From the NCBI RefSeq assembly GCF_036014215.1, contig NZ_CP107921.1, positions 2,427,501-2,491,500 on the forward strand: a stretch of DNA of 64,000 bases, written 5' to 3'. Positions within the stretch are counted from its first letter, which is position 1. Each line of letters starts with the position of its first letter. Below the pieces are notes generated by a model. That model worked only from the letters and a program-made list of their open reading frames with translations, was not told the DNA's origin and did not search any database. This document shows, piece by piece, positions 38,879 through 46,605 of this stretch. The position numbers were made by a program, and so were the translations under genes. The DNA comes from Streptomyces sp. NBC_00440 (GTDB taxonomy: Bacteria > Actinomycetota > Actinomycetes > Streptomycetales > Streptomycetaceae).

Positions 38879-38932
38879 GCCGCGCTGATGCCGACCGGGG
38901 ACACTTCATCGGTCGGGACTGATCAGCGCGGC
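38879..38932 (-). promoter_or_regulatory. Extended hairpin of the leuS leader
   Basis: GCCGCGCTGAT pairs perfectly with ATCAGCGCGGC (11 base pairs), and an inner CCGACCG/CGGTCGG stem closes further. The 5' arm covers the stop codon of the leader peptide, so ribosome position would affect folding. Which alternative fold acts as antiterminator was not worked out. Confidence 0.7.
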
Positions 38933-38961
38933 TCACTAAGCAGGAGGCGTACGGCACGCAT
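38923..38961 (-). CDS. leuS leader peptide (three consecutive leucine codons)
   Basis: Twelve codons reading MRAVRLLLSEPR then TGA, with CTC CTG CTT in a row. It lies 140 bases before leuS, followed by a long hairpin and an intrinsic terminator, the classical layout of ribosome-mediated attenuation. A TACCCT minus-10-like element lies six bases before its ATG (38968-38973) with no Shine-Dalgarno, so the leader may be translated from a leaderless transcript. No T-box motif (AGGGTGGNACCGCG) is present. Confidence 0.8.
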   Translation of the reverse strand: MRAVRLLLSEPR

Positions 38962-39059
38962 GGCGTCAGGGTACCGCAGGCACCGTACGGCCCGCGCGGA
39001 CACCTGGCTGCGGCGGCGGCACGGAGCGGGCCGCGCACACGCGGAAGGTGGCCGCACAC

Positions 39060-39098
39060 ACAGAAGCGGGCCATCCGATTCGGATGACCCGCTTCTGT
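39060..39098 (-). terminator. Terminator of the first tRNA-Ala gene
   Basis: ACAGAAGCGGGCCATCCG pairs with CGGATGACCCGCTTCTGT apart from one mismatch, with a three-base loop. It starts 23 bases past the tRNA 3' end. Confidence 0.85.
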
Positions 39099-39121
39099 CG
39101 ACCTCACCTGAGGTCTCACTG

Positions 39122-39194
39122 TGGAGCTAAGGAGAATTGAACTCCTGACCTCCTGCATGCCATGCAGGCGCTCTACCAACTGAGCTATAGCCCC
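39122..39194 (-). tRNA. tRNA-Ala (GGC)
   Basis: 73 nucleotides. The acceptor stem GGGGCTA/TAGCTCC includes one G-U pair and has discriminator A. The D arm has AGCTCAGTTGGTAGAGC. Anticodon stem CCTGC/GCAGG encloses loop ATGGCAT with anticodon GGC. The T arm has GGAGTTCAATTCTCC. CCA is not encoded. Its sequence is identical to the copy at 39850-39922. Confidence 0.97.
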
Positions 39195-39279
39195 GTACTG
39201 TCGGCCGTTCTGCGGGGTTACCCCCTCGGCTCCGCCAACATTACCGGTCCCCCGTTGCTCCGCCAAATCCGTTCCGCGG

Positions 39280-39513
39280 TCAGGCGGTGGCGAAGGAGTA
39301 GAACCGCTTGAGCGTGCAGTGCTCCTCCAGGAGCCGGCCGTAGATCGGCTCCCCCTCCAGCTCACGGTAGGTCTCGATCGGGTCGCCCTTTATGATCAGC
39401 GCCCGCGCGCACTCCTCGCACCAGTACTGGTAGTCCGCGTTGACCGGATCCATGTCCCTGACGATGGGCGTACCACTGCCGCACCAGTCGCATTTCCTCC
39501 TGTGTGCACCCAT
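39280..39513 (-). CDS. Small zinc-ribbon-like conserved protein
   Basis: Protein of 77 residues with two CxxC pairs, CDWCGSG near residue 8 and CEECARA near 32, spaced as in a treble-clef or zinc ribbon. The rest is acidic with many aromatics (EGEPIYGRLLEEHCTLKRFYSF). It lies between two identical tRNA-Ala genes on the same strand. A structural or nucleic-acid-binding role is possible. I do not recognise a named family. Confidence 0.75.
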   Translation of the reverse strand: MGAHRRKCDWCGSGTPIVRDMDPVNADYQYWCEECARALIIKGDPIETYRELEGEPIYGRLLEEHCTLKRFYSFATA

Positions 39514-39849
39514 CAGTCAGCTCCAGCTGTGGCCGCGGGGCGGGCGGTCGGGAAAGGCCGGACGGACGGACAGCGAGGGGCAGTTGAGCGGGTCCCGGTG
39601 GCGGGGGCGAGTGCGGGTCTTCGCCTCGTTGGCCAGGGCGTGAACGCGATCGAGCATGCTCGCGGGCATCGCGCTCTCCCCTCCCTCCGGGCCGGCGTCC
39701 CTCCGGCGCTCCGATTCTGCCATGGCCCCGCAAGAGGGGCAGCGGCGTTCGGGCGGACGGACAAGCCGGGGGCGGACGGGCGGACGAAAAATCCCGCCCC
39801 CTGATGGGGACGGGATTTCTCCTTGCTCCGAATCCGGAGCTTCCGACTG
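39514..39849. other. Gene-free stretch between the zinc-ribbon gene and the second tRNA-Ala
   Basis: 336 bases. Open frames here have no ribosome site and read as low-complexity Arg/Pro/Ala in every frame, so I see no convincing gene. The only clear element is a terminator hairpin at about 39788-39818. A minus-strand promoter for the zinc-ribbon gene is expected here but was not recognised. Confidence 0.5.
39788..39818 (-). terminator. Terminator of the second tRNA-Ala gene
   Basis: AAATCCCGCCCC pairs with TGGGGACGGGATTT across a short loop, about 30 bases past the 3' end of the tRNA at 39850. AAAA tracts on the plus strand give a U-run on the transcript. Confidence 0.8.
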
Positions 39850-39922
39850 TGGAGCTAAGGAGAATTGAACTCCTGACCTCCTGCATGCCATGCAGGCGCT
39901 CTACCAACTGAGCTATAGCCCC
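39850..39922 (-). tRNA. tRNA-Ala (GGC), second copy
   Basis: Identical over all 73 nucleotides to the copy at 39122-39194, anticodon GGC, no encoded CCA. The copies are 728 bases apart on the same strand, each with its own terminator, so they arose by duplication or are kept identical by gene conversion. No integrase gene or attachment-site duplication was seen near either copy. Confidence 0.97.
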
Positions 39923-40033
39923 GCTGTTCGCTTCGCTCGCTGCATTCTCTGCGTCCTGCGGCGCGAACAAGAAGAACTTTAGCCTGCGACCAGCCGGAAA
40001 GTGAAATCCGCCCGGACGTCCCTCACGGGGTGC

Positions 40034-40687
40034 TCAGTCGTCGTCGCCGAGCACCGGCTCGGGGAGGGTCCCGGCGTTGTGCTCAAGCAGCCGCCAGCCG
40101 CGGGCGCCCTCGCCCAGTACCGACCAGCAGCAGTTGGAGAGCCCGCCCAGGCTCTCCCAGTGGCGCGACTCCAGACCGAGGAGCCGGCCGATGGTGGTGC
40201 GGATGGTGCCGCCGTGGCTGACGACGACGAGCGTCCCGTCGTCGGGCAGCGCGTCGGCATGGGCGAGGACCACCGGGGCGGCCCGGTCGGCGACCTCGGA
40301 CTCCAGTTCGCCGCCGCCGCGCCGCACGGGCTCGCCGCGCTTCCACGCCGCGTACTGCTCGCCGAAGCTCGCCATGATCTCGTCGTGCGTGAGCCCCTGC
40401 CAGCTGCCCGCGTACGTCTCGCGCAGGGCGGCGTCGTACGTGATGTCCTGGCCGGTCACGGCCCCGAGCTCACGGGCGGTGGTCGCCGCCCGGCTGAGGT
40501 CGGACGCCACGATCGCGTCGGGCTTCATCGAGGCGAGCAGCCGGGCCGCCCGGCGCGCCTGGCCGATACCGGTCTCGGTCAGCTCGATGTCCGTGGAGCC
40601 CTGGAAGCGGCGCTCCAGGTTCCAGGCGGTCTGGCCGTGCCGCCAGAGAACGATGCGGCGGCCACGGCCGCCCTTGGTGCCGTTCAG
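40034..40687 (-). CDS. Histidine phosphatase (phosphoglycerate-mutase-like), apparent CTG start
   Basis: Protein of 217 residues. The catalytic RHG motif is LWRHGQTAWN near residues 14-23. Further family marks are ASDLSRAATTARELG, LRETYAGSWQGLTHDEI and VSHGGTIRTTIGRLLG. The first ATG in frame (40528) lies after the catalytic histidine and would give a dead enzyme. Between the upstream in-frame stop and RHGQ the only usable start is CTG at 40687. It overlaps the rsfS stop as CTGA and has GGTGAG five bases upstream. Substrate unknown; probably a small phosphorylated metabolite. Confidence 0.85.
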   Translation of the reverse strand: MNGTKGGRGRRIVLWRHGQTAWNLERRFQGSTDIELTETGIGQARRAARLLASMKPDAIVASDLSRAATTARELGAVTGQDITYDAALRETYAGSWQGLTHDEIMASFGEQYAAWKRGEPVRRGGGELESEVADRAAPVVLAHADALPDDGTLVVVSHGGTIRTTIGRLLGLESRHWESLGGLSNCCWSVLGEGARGWRLLEHNAGTLPEPVLGDDD

Positions 40688-41145
40688 TGCAGCTCACCGT
40701 CCAGGTCGGCGTCCAGGTCGGCGTCGGGGCCCTCGATGCCGTTGAGCCTGGCGTGCTCCTCGGCCTTGCCGCGGGTCTTGACGGCGTCCTCGGGCAGGGC
40801 GATCTCGGGGCAGTCCTTCCAGAGGCGCTCCAGCGCGTAGTAGACCCGCTCCTCGCTGTGCTGGACGTGGACGACGATGTCGACGTAGTCGAGGAGGATC
40901 CAGCGGGCGTCGCGGTCGCCCTCCCGGCGCACCGGCTTGGCGCCGAGCTGCTTGTTCAGCCGCTCCTCGATCTCGTCGACGATCGACTTGACCTGGCGGT
41001 CGTTGGGCGCCGATGCGAGCAGGAAGGCGTCGGTGATCGACAGCACATCGCTGACGTCGTACGCGGTGATGTCGTGCGCGAGCCGGTCGGCGGCCGCCTG
41101 AGCGGCGGCGTTGATGAGCTCGATGGAACGGTCCGTGGCGGTCAC
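40684..41145 (-). CDS. rsfS: Ribosomal silencing factor RsfS
   Basis: Protein of 153 residues with the RsfS/YbeB core: DITAYDVSDVLSITDAFLLASAPNDRQVKSIVDEIEE, then RWILLDYVDIVVHVQHSEERVYYALERLW. It binds L14 and blocks subunit joining when nutrients run out. The C-terminal tail has a repeated DADLDADLDGE. Follows the LCP gene and nadD in the same direction, a widely conserved order, and is coupled to the phosphatase gene. Confidence 0.94.
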   Translation of the reverse strand: MTATDRSIELINAAAQAAADRLAHDITAYDVSDVLSITDAFLLASAPNDRQVKSIVDEIEERLNKQLGAKPVRREGDRDARWILLDYVDIVVHVQHSEERVYYALERLWKDCPEIALPEDAVKTRGKAEEHARLNGIEGPDADLDADLDGELH

Positions 41146-41258
41146 TGGCAGGCTTTCGTCGGCGGTCGTGGAGTACCCAAGGGTCTCACGGACCGCCGAC
41201 GGTCCTGCAATTCTTATGACCGCCCGGCGGCCGGCAGCCTCCGGACGGCCCCCAGCAC

Positions 41259-43019
41259 TCAGGTGACCTTGTAATCCTGCCCCAGCACCACGGTGACGTC
41301 CGCATTCGCGGCGGCCTTGCCCTTGTGGACCGATCCGGCCGGCAGCCCCAGCGTCTTCGCCACTTCCTCCGCCTTGGCCTTCTGCGCCGGGTCGCCATAG
41401 CTGACCTGCGACGACGCCGTGGCGCTTGCGGTTCCGCCGACCGCGACCGAGTAGCCGCCGTTGACGAGGGCGATCCTGGCGCTCTCCGTCGCGGCCGTCC
41501 GGCCGCTGGCGTTGCTGATCGCCACGCTCACCGCATCGCCCTGGTCGGGCGCCTTCACCGAACCGCCGAGTACGTTCTTGACCACACTGGCGCTCGCCTG
41601 CGGGCTGATCGTGCCGTCGCTCCGTACGGACAGCAGCTGCGTGCTGTAGTCGCCCTTCTTCGCGTGTGCGGCGAGTTTGGCCAGGGACGCGCCCAGGTCC
41701 TTGTCGGTCAGGGACGGGTCCAGGATCTGCGCCAGGTTCTTCACGGTGGCCGTCGCGGCCTGCGGATCGTCCGAGATCTTCTTCAGGACGCCCTGCATGA
41801 CCTGCCCGAACCGCTCCAGCTGCTTCGCCTCGGGCTCGCCGGGCGCGCGGTAGGTGGAGTACGCGACCGCCATCTGACCGCTGAGCGTCTGGTCCTTGCC
41901 CCGGTGCACCAGCGGCTCGGCGCCCTTCTTGGTGTCCGGCACGTCGACGTCGGTGTCGATGTCGATATTGCCGACCATCTCGACCAGGTTCTCCAGATAC
42001 GGGGTGTCGAGCCGCCAGGTGCCGCCGATCTTGGCTCCGAGGAGGGTGTCCAGCGCGTCCCTGGTGCCGTCCGAGCCGTCGTCGTCCACGGACTTGCCGA
42101 GCGTGGTCGCCGTGCCGTCATCGTTCGACACGGCAAGGGAGTTGGGCAGCAGGAGCGTGGTGCCCTTGCCGGTGGTGACGTTGTCGACGAGCAGCGCGGT
42201 CGATGTGCCGCCGCTCTTCGTGTTGTGCAGATGGACCACGATCGCGTTGCGCTGCTGCGCGCCGGAGGCCGTGGCGCTGCCGTCGCCCGCTCCGGAGATC
42301 CCGGGCAGCTTGCCCGCGTACCAGAGATAGCCGACACCGCCCGCGACGACGAGCGCCAGCACGACGACCAGCGAAACGACGCGGGTACGTCCCCGGCGCC
42401 TCGCCTCCTCGCGCCGCTCGGTGCGGCTCTCGGTGAACTTCAGCCAGTCGATGACGTCTTCGGAGTCCTCGTCGGGCTCCTCGATGAAGGAGAACTGCTC
42501 GGTCTTGTACTCGTCGTCACCCGGAGCGGCGGGCCGGCGCTGGCCGGGAACGGCCCGCTGCGGCTGCTCGGGCTGCCGCGGCGCCTGGGTCTCGGAGGGC
42601 TGCGGCTGATGGGGCTGGGCCGCCTGCGGGGGCTGTGTCCGAGGGGGCTGCGCCTGCGGTGCCTGGCTCTGCTGCGGGATCCACTGCTGGGCCGTGTCCA
42701 CCGCGGGCTGCTGCCCGGTCTGCCCGGCCTGCCCGGTGTCGTAGTCGTAGCCCTGGCTCTGCCCCTGACTCTGCCCCTGACCCTGGTACGGCGCGGGCGG
42801 GGGCTGCTGCTGCGCGTACGGGTCGTATCCGTACCCCGGAGCCTGCTCGTGCTGCCGGCCGTACGGGTCGTACTGCTGCTGAGGCTGGTGTTGCTGCTGA
42901 TCCTGCTGCTGCGGCTGCACCTGCTGGTACACCGGCTGCCCGTATTCGTCGTACCCGACGAGCTGCATCGGCTGCCCGTACTGGTCGTACTGAACGTACG
43001 GGTTCTGTCGGTCGTTCAA
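41259..43019 (-). CDS. LCP/LytR_C-family envelope protein with Gln-rich N-terminus
   Basis: Protein of 586 residues from a TTG at 43019 that has GAGGGG five bases upstream; a GTG at 43034 has no ribosome site. Residues 1-170 are Gln/Pro/Tyr-rich and likely disordered (YDEYGQPVYQQVQPQQQ). A membrane helix lies near 222 (VVSLVVVLALVVAGGVGYLWY), then an LCP-like domain (about 250-420) and a C-terminal LytR_C domain (AVSVAISNASGRTAATESA). LCP enzymes attach glycopolymers to peptidoglycan. Here the usual PRDT segment reads LPNSL, so a catalytic Arg is missing. By position and layout it may correspond to S. coelicolor PdtA (SCO2578, from memory), an LCP protein needed for spore-wall integrity. Confidence 0.8.
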   Translation of the reverse strand: MNDRQNPYVQYDQYGQPMQLVGYDEYGQPVYQQVQPQQQDQQQHQPQQQYDPYGRQHEQAPGYGYDPYAQQQPPPAPYQGQGQSQGQSQGYDYDTGQAGQTGQQPAVDTAQQWIPQQSQAPQAQPPRTQPPQAAQPHQPQPSETQAPRQPEQPQRAVPGQRRPAAPGDDEYKTEQFSFIEEPDEDSEDVIDWLKFTESRTERREEARRRGRTRVVSLVVVLALVVAGGVGYLWYAGKLPGISGAGDGSATASGAQQRNAIVVHLHNTKSGGTSTALLVDNVTTGKGTTLLLPNSLAVSNDDGTATTLGKSVDDDGSDGTRDALDTLLGAKIGGTWRLDTPYLENLVEMVGNIDIDTDVDVPDTKKGAEPLVHRGKDQTLSGQMAVAYSTYRAPGEPEAKQLERFGQVMQGVLKKISDDPQAATATVKNLAQILDPSLTDKDLGASLAKLAAHAKKGDYSTQLLSVRSDGTISPQASASVVKNVLGGSVKAPDQGDAVSVAISNASGRTAATESARIALVNGGYSVAVGGTASATASSQVSYGDPAQKAKAEEVAKTLGLPAGSVHKGKAAANADVTVVLGQDYKVT

Positions 43020-43037
43020 CGGTGCCCCTCTCACGGC

Positions 43038-43634
43038 TCATTCGCCGCGGTACAGCTGGCGCTTGTCGATGTAGCGCACCACACCGTCCGGAACCAGATA
43101 CCAGACCGGGTCCCCCTGCTCGACCCGGGCGCGGCAGTCGGTCGACGAGATCGCCAGGGCGGGCACCTCCACCAGGGAGACACCGCCCTCCGGCAGGCCG
43201 TCGTCCGTCAGGACATGGCCCGGCCTGGTCACGCCGATGAAGTGGGAGAGCGCGAACAGCTCTTCGGCGTTCCGCCAGGTGAGGATCTGGGAGAGCGCGT
43301 CGGCCCCGGTGATGAAGAAGAGATCCGCATCGGTGTTGAGGCCGCGCAGATCCCGCAGGGTGTCGATGGTGTACGTCGGCCCGCCGCGGTCGATGTCGAT
43401 GCGGCTGACCGAGAACTGCGGGTTCGACGCGGTCGCGATGACCGTCATCAGGTAGCGGTCCTCGGCCGGGGAGACGACCTTGTGGCTCTTCTGCCACGGC
43501 TGCCCGGTCGGCACGAACACGACCTCGTCCAGCTGGAACTGAGAGGCCACCTCACTGGCGGCCACCAGGTGTCCATGATGGATCGGGTCGAATGTCCCGC
43601 CCATCACGCCGAGACGCCTCTTCTGCTCTCCCAT
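43038..43634 (-). CDS. nadD: Nicotinate-nucleotide adenylyltransferase
   Basis: Protein of 198 residues from the ATG at 43634 ([23 protein letters not shown]). The nucleotidyltransferase HxGH-type motif is [11 protein letters not shown], and the [10 protein letters not shown] signature lies near the C-terminus. [24 protein letters not shown] is typical of NadD. It makes deamido-NAD from nicotinate mononucleotide and ATP. The next gene starts 19 bases after its stop, suggesting an operon nadD, LCP gene, rsfS, phosphatase. Confidence 0.94.
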   Translation of the reverse strand: MGEQKRRLGVMGGTFDPIHHGHLVAASEVASQFQLDEVVFVPTGQPWQKSHKVVSPAEDRYLMTVIATASNPQFSVSRIDIDRGGPTYTIDTLRDLRGLNTDADLFFITGADALSQILTWRNAEELFALSHFIGVTRPGHVLTDDGLPEGGVSLVEVPALAISSTDCRARVEQGDPVWYLVPDGVVRYIDKRQLYRGE

Positions 43635-43680
43635 GCGTGCAGACCCTACTGGGCCGCCACCTACCCGTCTGCGCCCCGGG

Positions 43681-43842
43681 TCAGCGGTCGCGGTTGAAGC
43701 GGGTGGTGATCCACAGCAGCAGCAGGAGCGCGACGAACGCACCGCCACCGGTGAGGTAGGGGCTGAGGCTGGGGTGGTTACCGCCGTGTCCGCTCTCGGA
43801 GGCGAGAGTGGCGAGGCTGGCAGCGGTGCTGTGGAGGCTCAT
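43681..43842 (-). CDS. Small single-pass membrane protein (53 residues)
   Basis: Reads [20 protein letters not shown] at the start, then [15 protein letters not shown], one membrane helix ([13 protein letters not shown]) and a short basic tail RFNRDR. Short extracytoplasmic side first and basic residues last suggest the C-terminus is cytoplasmic. It is immediately upstream of nadD on the same strand. Its composition argues for real coding despite the length. Confidence 0.65.
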   Translation of the reverse strand: MSLHSTAASLATLASESGHGGNHPSLSPYLTGGGAFVALLLLLWITTRFNRDR

Positions 43843-43923
43843 GGTCAGCAGGACCTATCCGGGAGTCGGAGCGGGGGCTTCGCGGACATCGTATGCGGGC
43901 CCGCTGGGCACGCTCACGCCGAC

Positions 43924-44067
43924 TCAGTCGTTGTCGCGATATCCGCGCAGGAGAAACCAGGCGAGCAGGACAGCCCCGACAAGCAGGACGACCAGCAGGA
44001 CCCGCAAGGTGTCGCCCGGCCCCTGCTGGTTCGAGGCAGCGGCGAGCAGTGTGGTCGCGTCCGGCAT
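43924..44067 (-). CDS. Small single-pass membrane protein (47 residues)
   Basis: MPDATTLLAAASNQQGPGDT, then one hydrophobic helix (LRVLLVVLLVGAVLLAWFLL) and a charged tail RGYRDND. AGGAG lies nine bases before the ATG at 44067, which sits in the gap before the divergent M48 gene. Same architecture and orientation as the 53-residue neighbour, so the two may work together. Function unknown. Confidence 0.65.
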   Translation of the reverse strand: MPDATTLLAAASNQQGPGDTLRVLLVVLLVGAVLLAWFLLRGYRDND

Positions 44068-44182
44068 GACGGGTGCGCTCCTTCTCGGTGTAGGACCCCC
44101 GCCACACGGTAGCCCCACCGCATACGCTGGGGCCCGCCAGGGGGACGAGCAGGGCTCGAAGACAGAAGGCAGGGGGACATTC

Positions 44183-45319
44183 ATGACAGACAGCGGTCAC
44201 GAGAACAGTCACGAGAACGTGCCGGGAAGGAAACGCCGGCGCTTCGAGGGGATCTCCTCACGGGCGTACGAGCATCCGGCGGACCGGTCGGCCCTGGTGG
44301 CGCTGCGCAAGCTCACCGGTTTCGACACCGTCCTCAAGGCGCTCAGCGGGCTGCTGCCCGAGCGGAGCCTGCGCCTGCTCTTCCTCTCCGACTCGGTGCG
44401 GGTGAGCGACGCCCAGTTCGCGCACCTCCACGTCATGCTGCGCGACGCCTGCTACATCCTGGACCTGGAGAAGGTCCCCGCCATGTACGTCACGCAGAAT
44501 CCCCAGCCCAACGCCATGTGCATCGGTCTGGACGAGCCGATCATCGTGGTCACCACGGGGCTGGTCGAGCTCCTCGACGAGGAGGAGATGCGCGCCGTCG
44601 TCGGCCATGAGACGGGCCACGCGCTCTCCGGCCACGCGGTGTACCGCACGATCCTGCTCTTCCTCACGAGCATCGCGCTGAAGGTCGCCTGGATCCCGCT
44701 GGGCAATGTGGCGATCATGGCGCTGGTGACGGGGCTGCGCGAGTGGTTCCGCAAGTCGGAGCTGTCCGCGGACCGGGCGGGGCTGCTCGTGGGCCAGGAC
44801 CTCCGGGCGTCGATGCGCGGTCTGATGAAGATCGCCGGTGGCAACCATCTGCACGAGATGAACGTGGACGCGTTCCTGGAGCAGGCCGAGGAGTACGAGG
44901 CGGGCGGCGACCTGCGCGACTCGGTGCTCAAGATCATGAACGTGCTGCCGCGCAGCCACCCGTTCACCACCGTGCGCGCAGCCGAGCTGAAGAAGTGGGC
45001 GGAGAGCCGGGACTTCCAGCGGATCATGGACGGGCACTACCCCCGGCGCGACGAGGACAAGGACGCGTCGGTCGGCGAGTCCTTCCGGGAGTCCGCATCG
45101 CACTACGCCGACACGGTGCGTACCAGCAAGGACCCGCTGATGAAGCTGGTGGGCGATATCGCGGGCGGTGCGGGCGACCTGGGCGGGAAGCTGCGCGGGA
45201 AGTTCACCGGTGGCGGAGCGGGCGGCGCCAGGGGCGACGCCGGGAAGGGCGGGCGCGGCACGGACGGCAGCACCGACGACGGCCCTGCCACCGGTACGGA
45301 AGGACCGCTTGCGGACTAG
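44183..45319 (+). CDS. M48-family metalloprotease
   Basis: Protein of 378 residues from the ATG at 44183 with AGGGGGA upstream. The zinc motif HETGH (VVGHETGHALSGH) lies near residue 142, the third ligand region FRKSELSADRAG near 190, and hydrophobic segments (TILLFLTSIALKVAWIPLGNVAIMALVTG) lie between. These match HtpX/Ste24-like membrane proteases. The N-terminus is basic (GRKRRRFEGISSRAYEHP). The C-terminal 60 residues are Gly-rich (GGGAGGARGDAGKGG). Probably processes membrane or secreted proteins; no target can be read from the context. Confidence 0.9.
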   Translation: MTDSGHENSHENVPGRKRRRFEGISSRAYEHPADRSALVALRKLTGFDTVLKALSGLLPERSLRLLFLSDSVRVSDAQFAHLHVMLRDACYILDLEKVPAMYVTQNPQPNAMCIGLDEPIIVVTTGLVELLDEEEMRAVVGHETGHALSGHAVYRTILLFLTSIALKVAWIPLGNVAIMALVTGLREWFRKSELSADRAGLLVGQDLRASMRGLMKIAGGNHLHEMNVDAFLEQAEEYEAGGDLRDSVLKIMNVLPRSHPFTTVRAAELKKWAESRDFQRIMDGHYPRRDEDKDASVGESFRESASHYADTVRTSKDPLMKLVGDIAGGAGDLGGKLRGKFTGGGAGGARGDAGKGGRGTDGSTDDGPATGTEGPLAD

Positions 45320-45368
45320 AGCCGCGGCACCGGGTCCGGGCCCGGGGCCGCTCGTCCGGATCGTGCCG

Positions 45369-45404
45369 GGCCCCTGGGATCTGGCCTAATCCGATCCCAG
45401 GGCC
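45369..45404. terminator. Hairpin shared by converging M48 and membrane-protein genes
   Basis: GGCCCCTGGGAT pairs with ATCCCAGGGCC with one bulge. It covers the last codons and the stop of the minus-strand gene, so it would end the M48 transcript and possibly the opposing one. Confidence 0.65.
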
Positions 45405-46471
45405 TTGGCCGCGAGCGTCCCGCACAGTGCGGTGGCCGGGCCGGTGGCGTACGGATCGGTCCCGGCCGGGCCGCCGTCGGCCGCGTGCTGCCCGGCGAGC
45501 AGCGGGCGCAGCCGGTTCGCCGCGTCGGCCGTGCAGCTCTGCGGCCCGGCCTGCACATCGGCGAAGGTCACCTGCGCCTGGTGCAGCCGCAGGTCCTCCG
45601 CGCCGAAGCGGAAGTGCACCTCGCGGCGGACGGTGAACAGCGAGGCGCCGTCCGGCTTCGCGGGCCCGGCCTTCGTGCCCCGGGGGGCGGCCGGCCTGAG
45701 CGCGTAGACGAAGGTGTGGTCCGCGGTCACCTCCAGCGTCCGGTCCGTGGCCTCCGCGTACCGCAGGACGCCCGCCACCCGCACATCGGAGCCGGCCAGC
45801 GCCACCTGTGCGGGGTCGAAGCGAACCAGCCAGCCGGTCGCGGCGTGACGGCCGTCCGCCGATGGCGCTGTCAGGCTCTGGTCGAACTGCGGGTACTGGT
45901 CCGGGGCGATCAGGTCCCTGACCTTCTCAGCAGAGCCGCCCATCAGCACCGTGGGGTCCAGCGAGGACTCCACGACGTACTCCTTGGCGATCTTCAGTGC
46001 TGCCAGTACGTCGCTGTACGCGAAGTGCGCGGTGCTCCGGGCCCCGGGCGGGTTCACTCCGGAGATGCCGGTACGGAACTCGGCGGCCGGACTGTGCGCG
46101 AAGAGCTCAGCGGGTGTCCCGCCCGGCACCGCGCCTCGCGGCGCGAGCGGAATCACCGTGGTGTGCAGCGGTTCGGCGCGGCTGACCTGCGGCGGCCGGT
46201 ACGGGTGGTGGATGCCCATGAAGACCGCGGTGCCGAAGGCCAGCACCAGCAGCGCCAGTGCGACGAGCAGGCGCACAGGGCCTCTGCCGGGCCATCCGGA
46301 GCGGCTGCGGACGGCCCGGGCGTGCCGGCCCATCCGCTCCTGCGCGGAGAACTCCTGGAGCCGGGCAGCCTTGATGAACGATTCGTCGAAGACGACGGAC
46401 CGGTACTCGTCCTCGCCACCGCTGGGCAGGCCCTCGGGTGACCCCTCGGGTGGCTCATCGCGCCCCGCCAT
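45386..46471 (-). CDS. Single-pass membrane protein with N-terminal SVVFxExF motif
   Basis: Protein of 361 residues from the ATG at 46471. The cytoplasmic N-terminus contains EDEYRSVVFDESFIKAARLQEFSAQERMGRHARAV. One membrane helix follows near residue 75 (LLVALALLVLAFGTAVFMGI), then an exported domain of about 250 residues with a pair of cysteines (QSCTADAAN, ALCGTLAAK). The exported part has no known signature. The N-terminal motif recurs in the next gene upstream, so the pair share a cytoplasmic binding element. Confidence 0.75.
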   Translation of the reverse strand: MAGRDEPPEGSPEGLPSGGEDEYRSVVFDESFIKAARLQEFSAQERMGRHARAVRSRSGWPGRGPVRLLVALALLVLAFGTAVFMGIHHPYRPPQVSRAEPLHTTVIPLAPRGAVPGGTPAELFAHSPAAEFRTGISGVNPPGARSTAHFAYSDVLAALKIAKEYVVESSLDPTVLMGGSAEKVRDLIAPDQYPQFDQSLTAPSADGRHAATGWLVRFDPAQVALAGSDVRVAGVLRYAEATDRTLEVTADHTFVYALRPAAPRGTKAGPAKPDGASLFTVRREVHFRFGAEDLRLHQAQVTFADVQAGPQSCTADAANRLRPLLAGQHAADGGPAGTDPYATGPATALCGTLAAKALGSD

Positions 46472-46605
46472 ACCTTGAGAGTAGGTCGCGGCGGGGCTGC
46501 GTAAACGCCCCGGTACGGGCCAACTTCCGAGCCGCCGGCACACCGTCCGCGCGTGGCGGCGCGGCAGCCATGGCCGGGGCGGGTCCGGGCGGTCGGCTGC
46601 CGCGG

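Noticed and set aside
38879..38961. T-box riboswitch before leuS
   Set aside because: The conserved AGGGTGGNACCGCG segment is absent, and the leucine-codon leader with terminator explains the region better.
39517..39891. Possible gene between the zinc-ribbon gene and the second tRNA
   Set aside because: The frame reads through the tRNA terminator and part of the tRNA, and its composition is not protein-like.
39122..39922. Integrated element at the tRNA-Ala genes
   Set aside because: No integrase, no excisionase and no change in composition between or beside the tRNAs.
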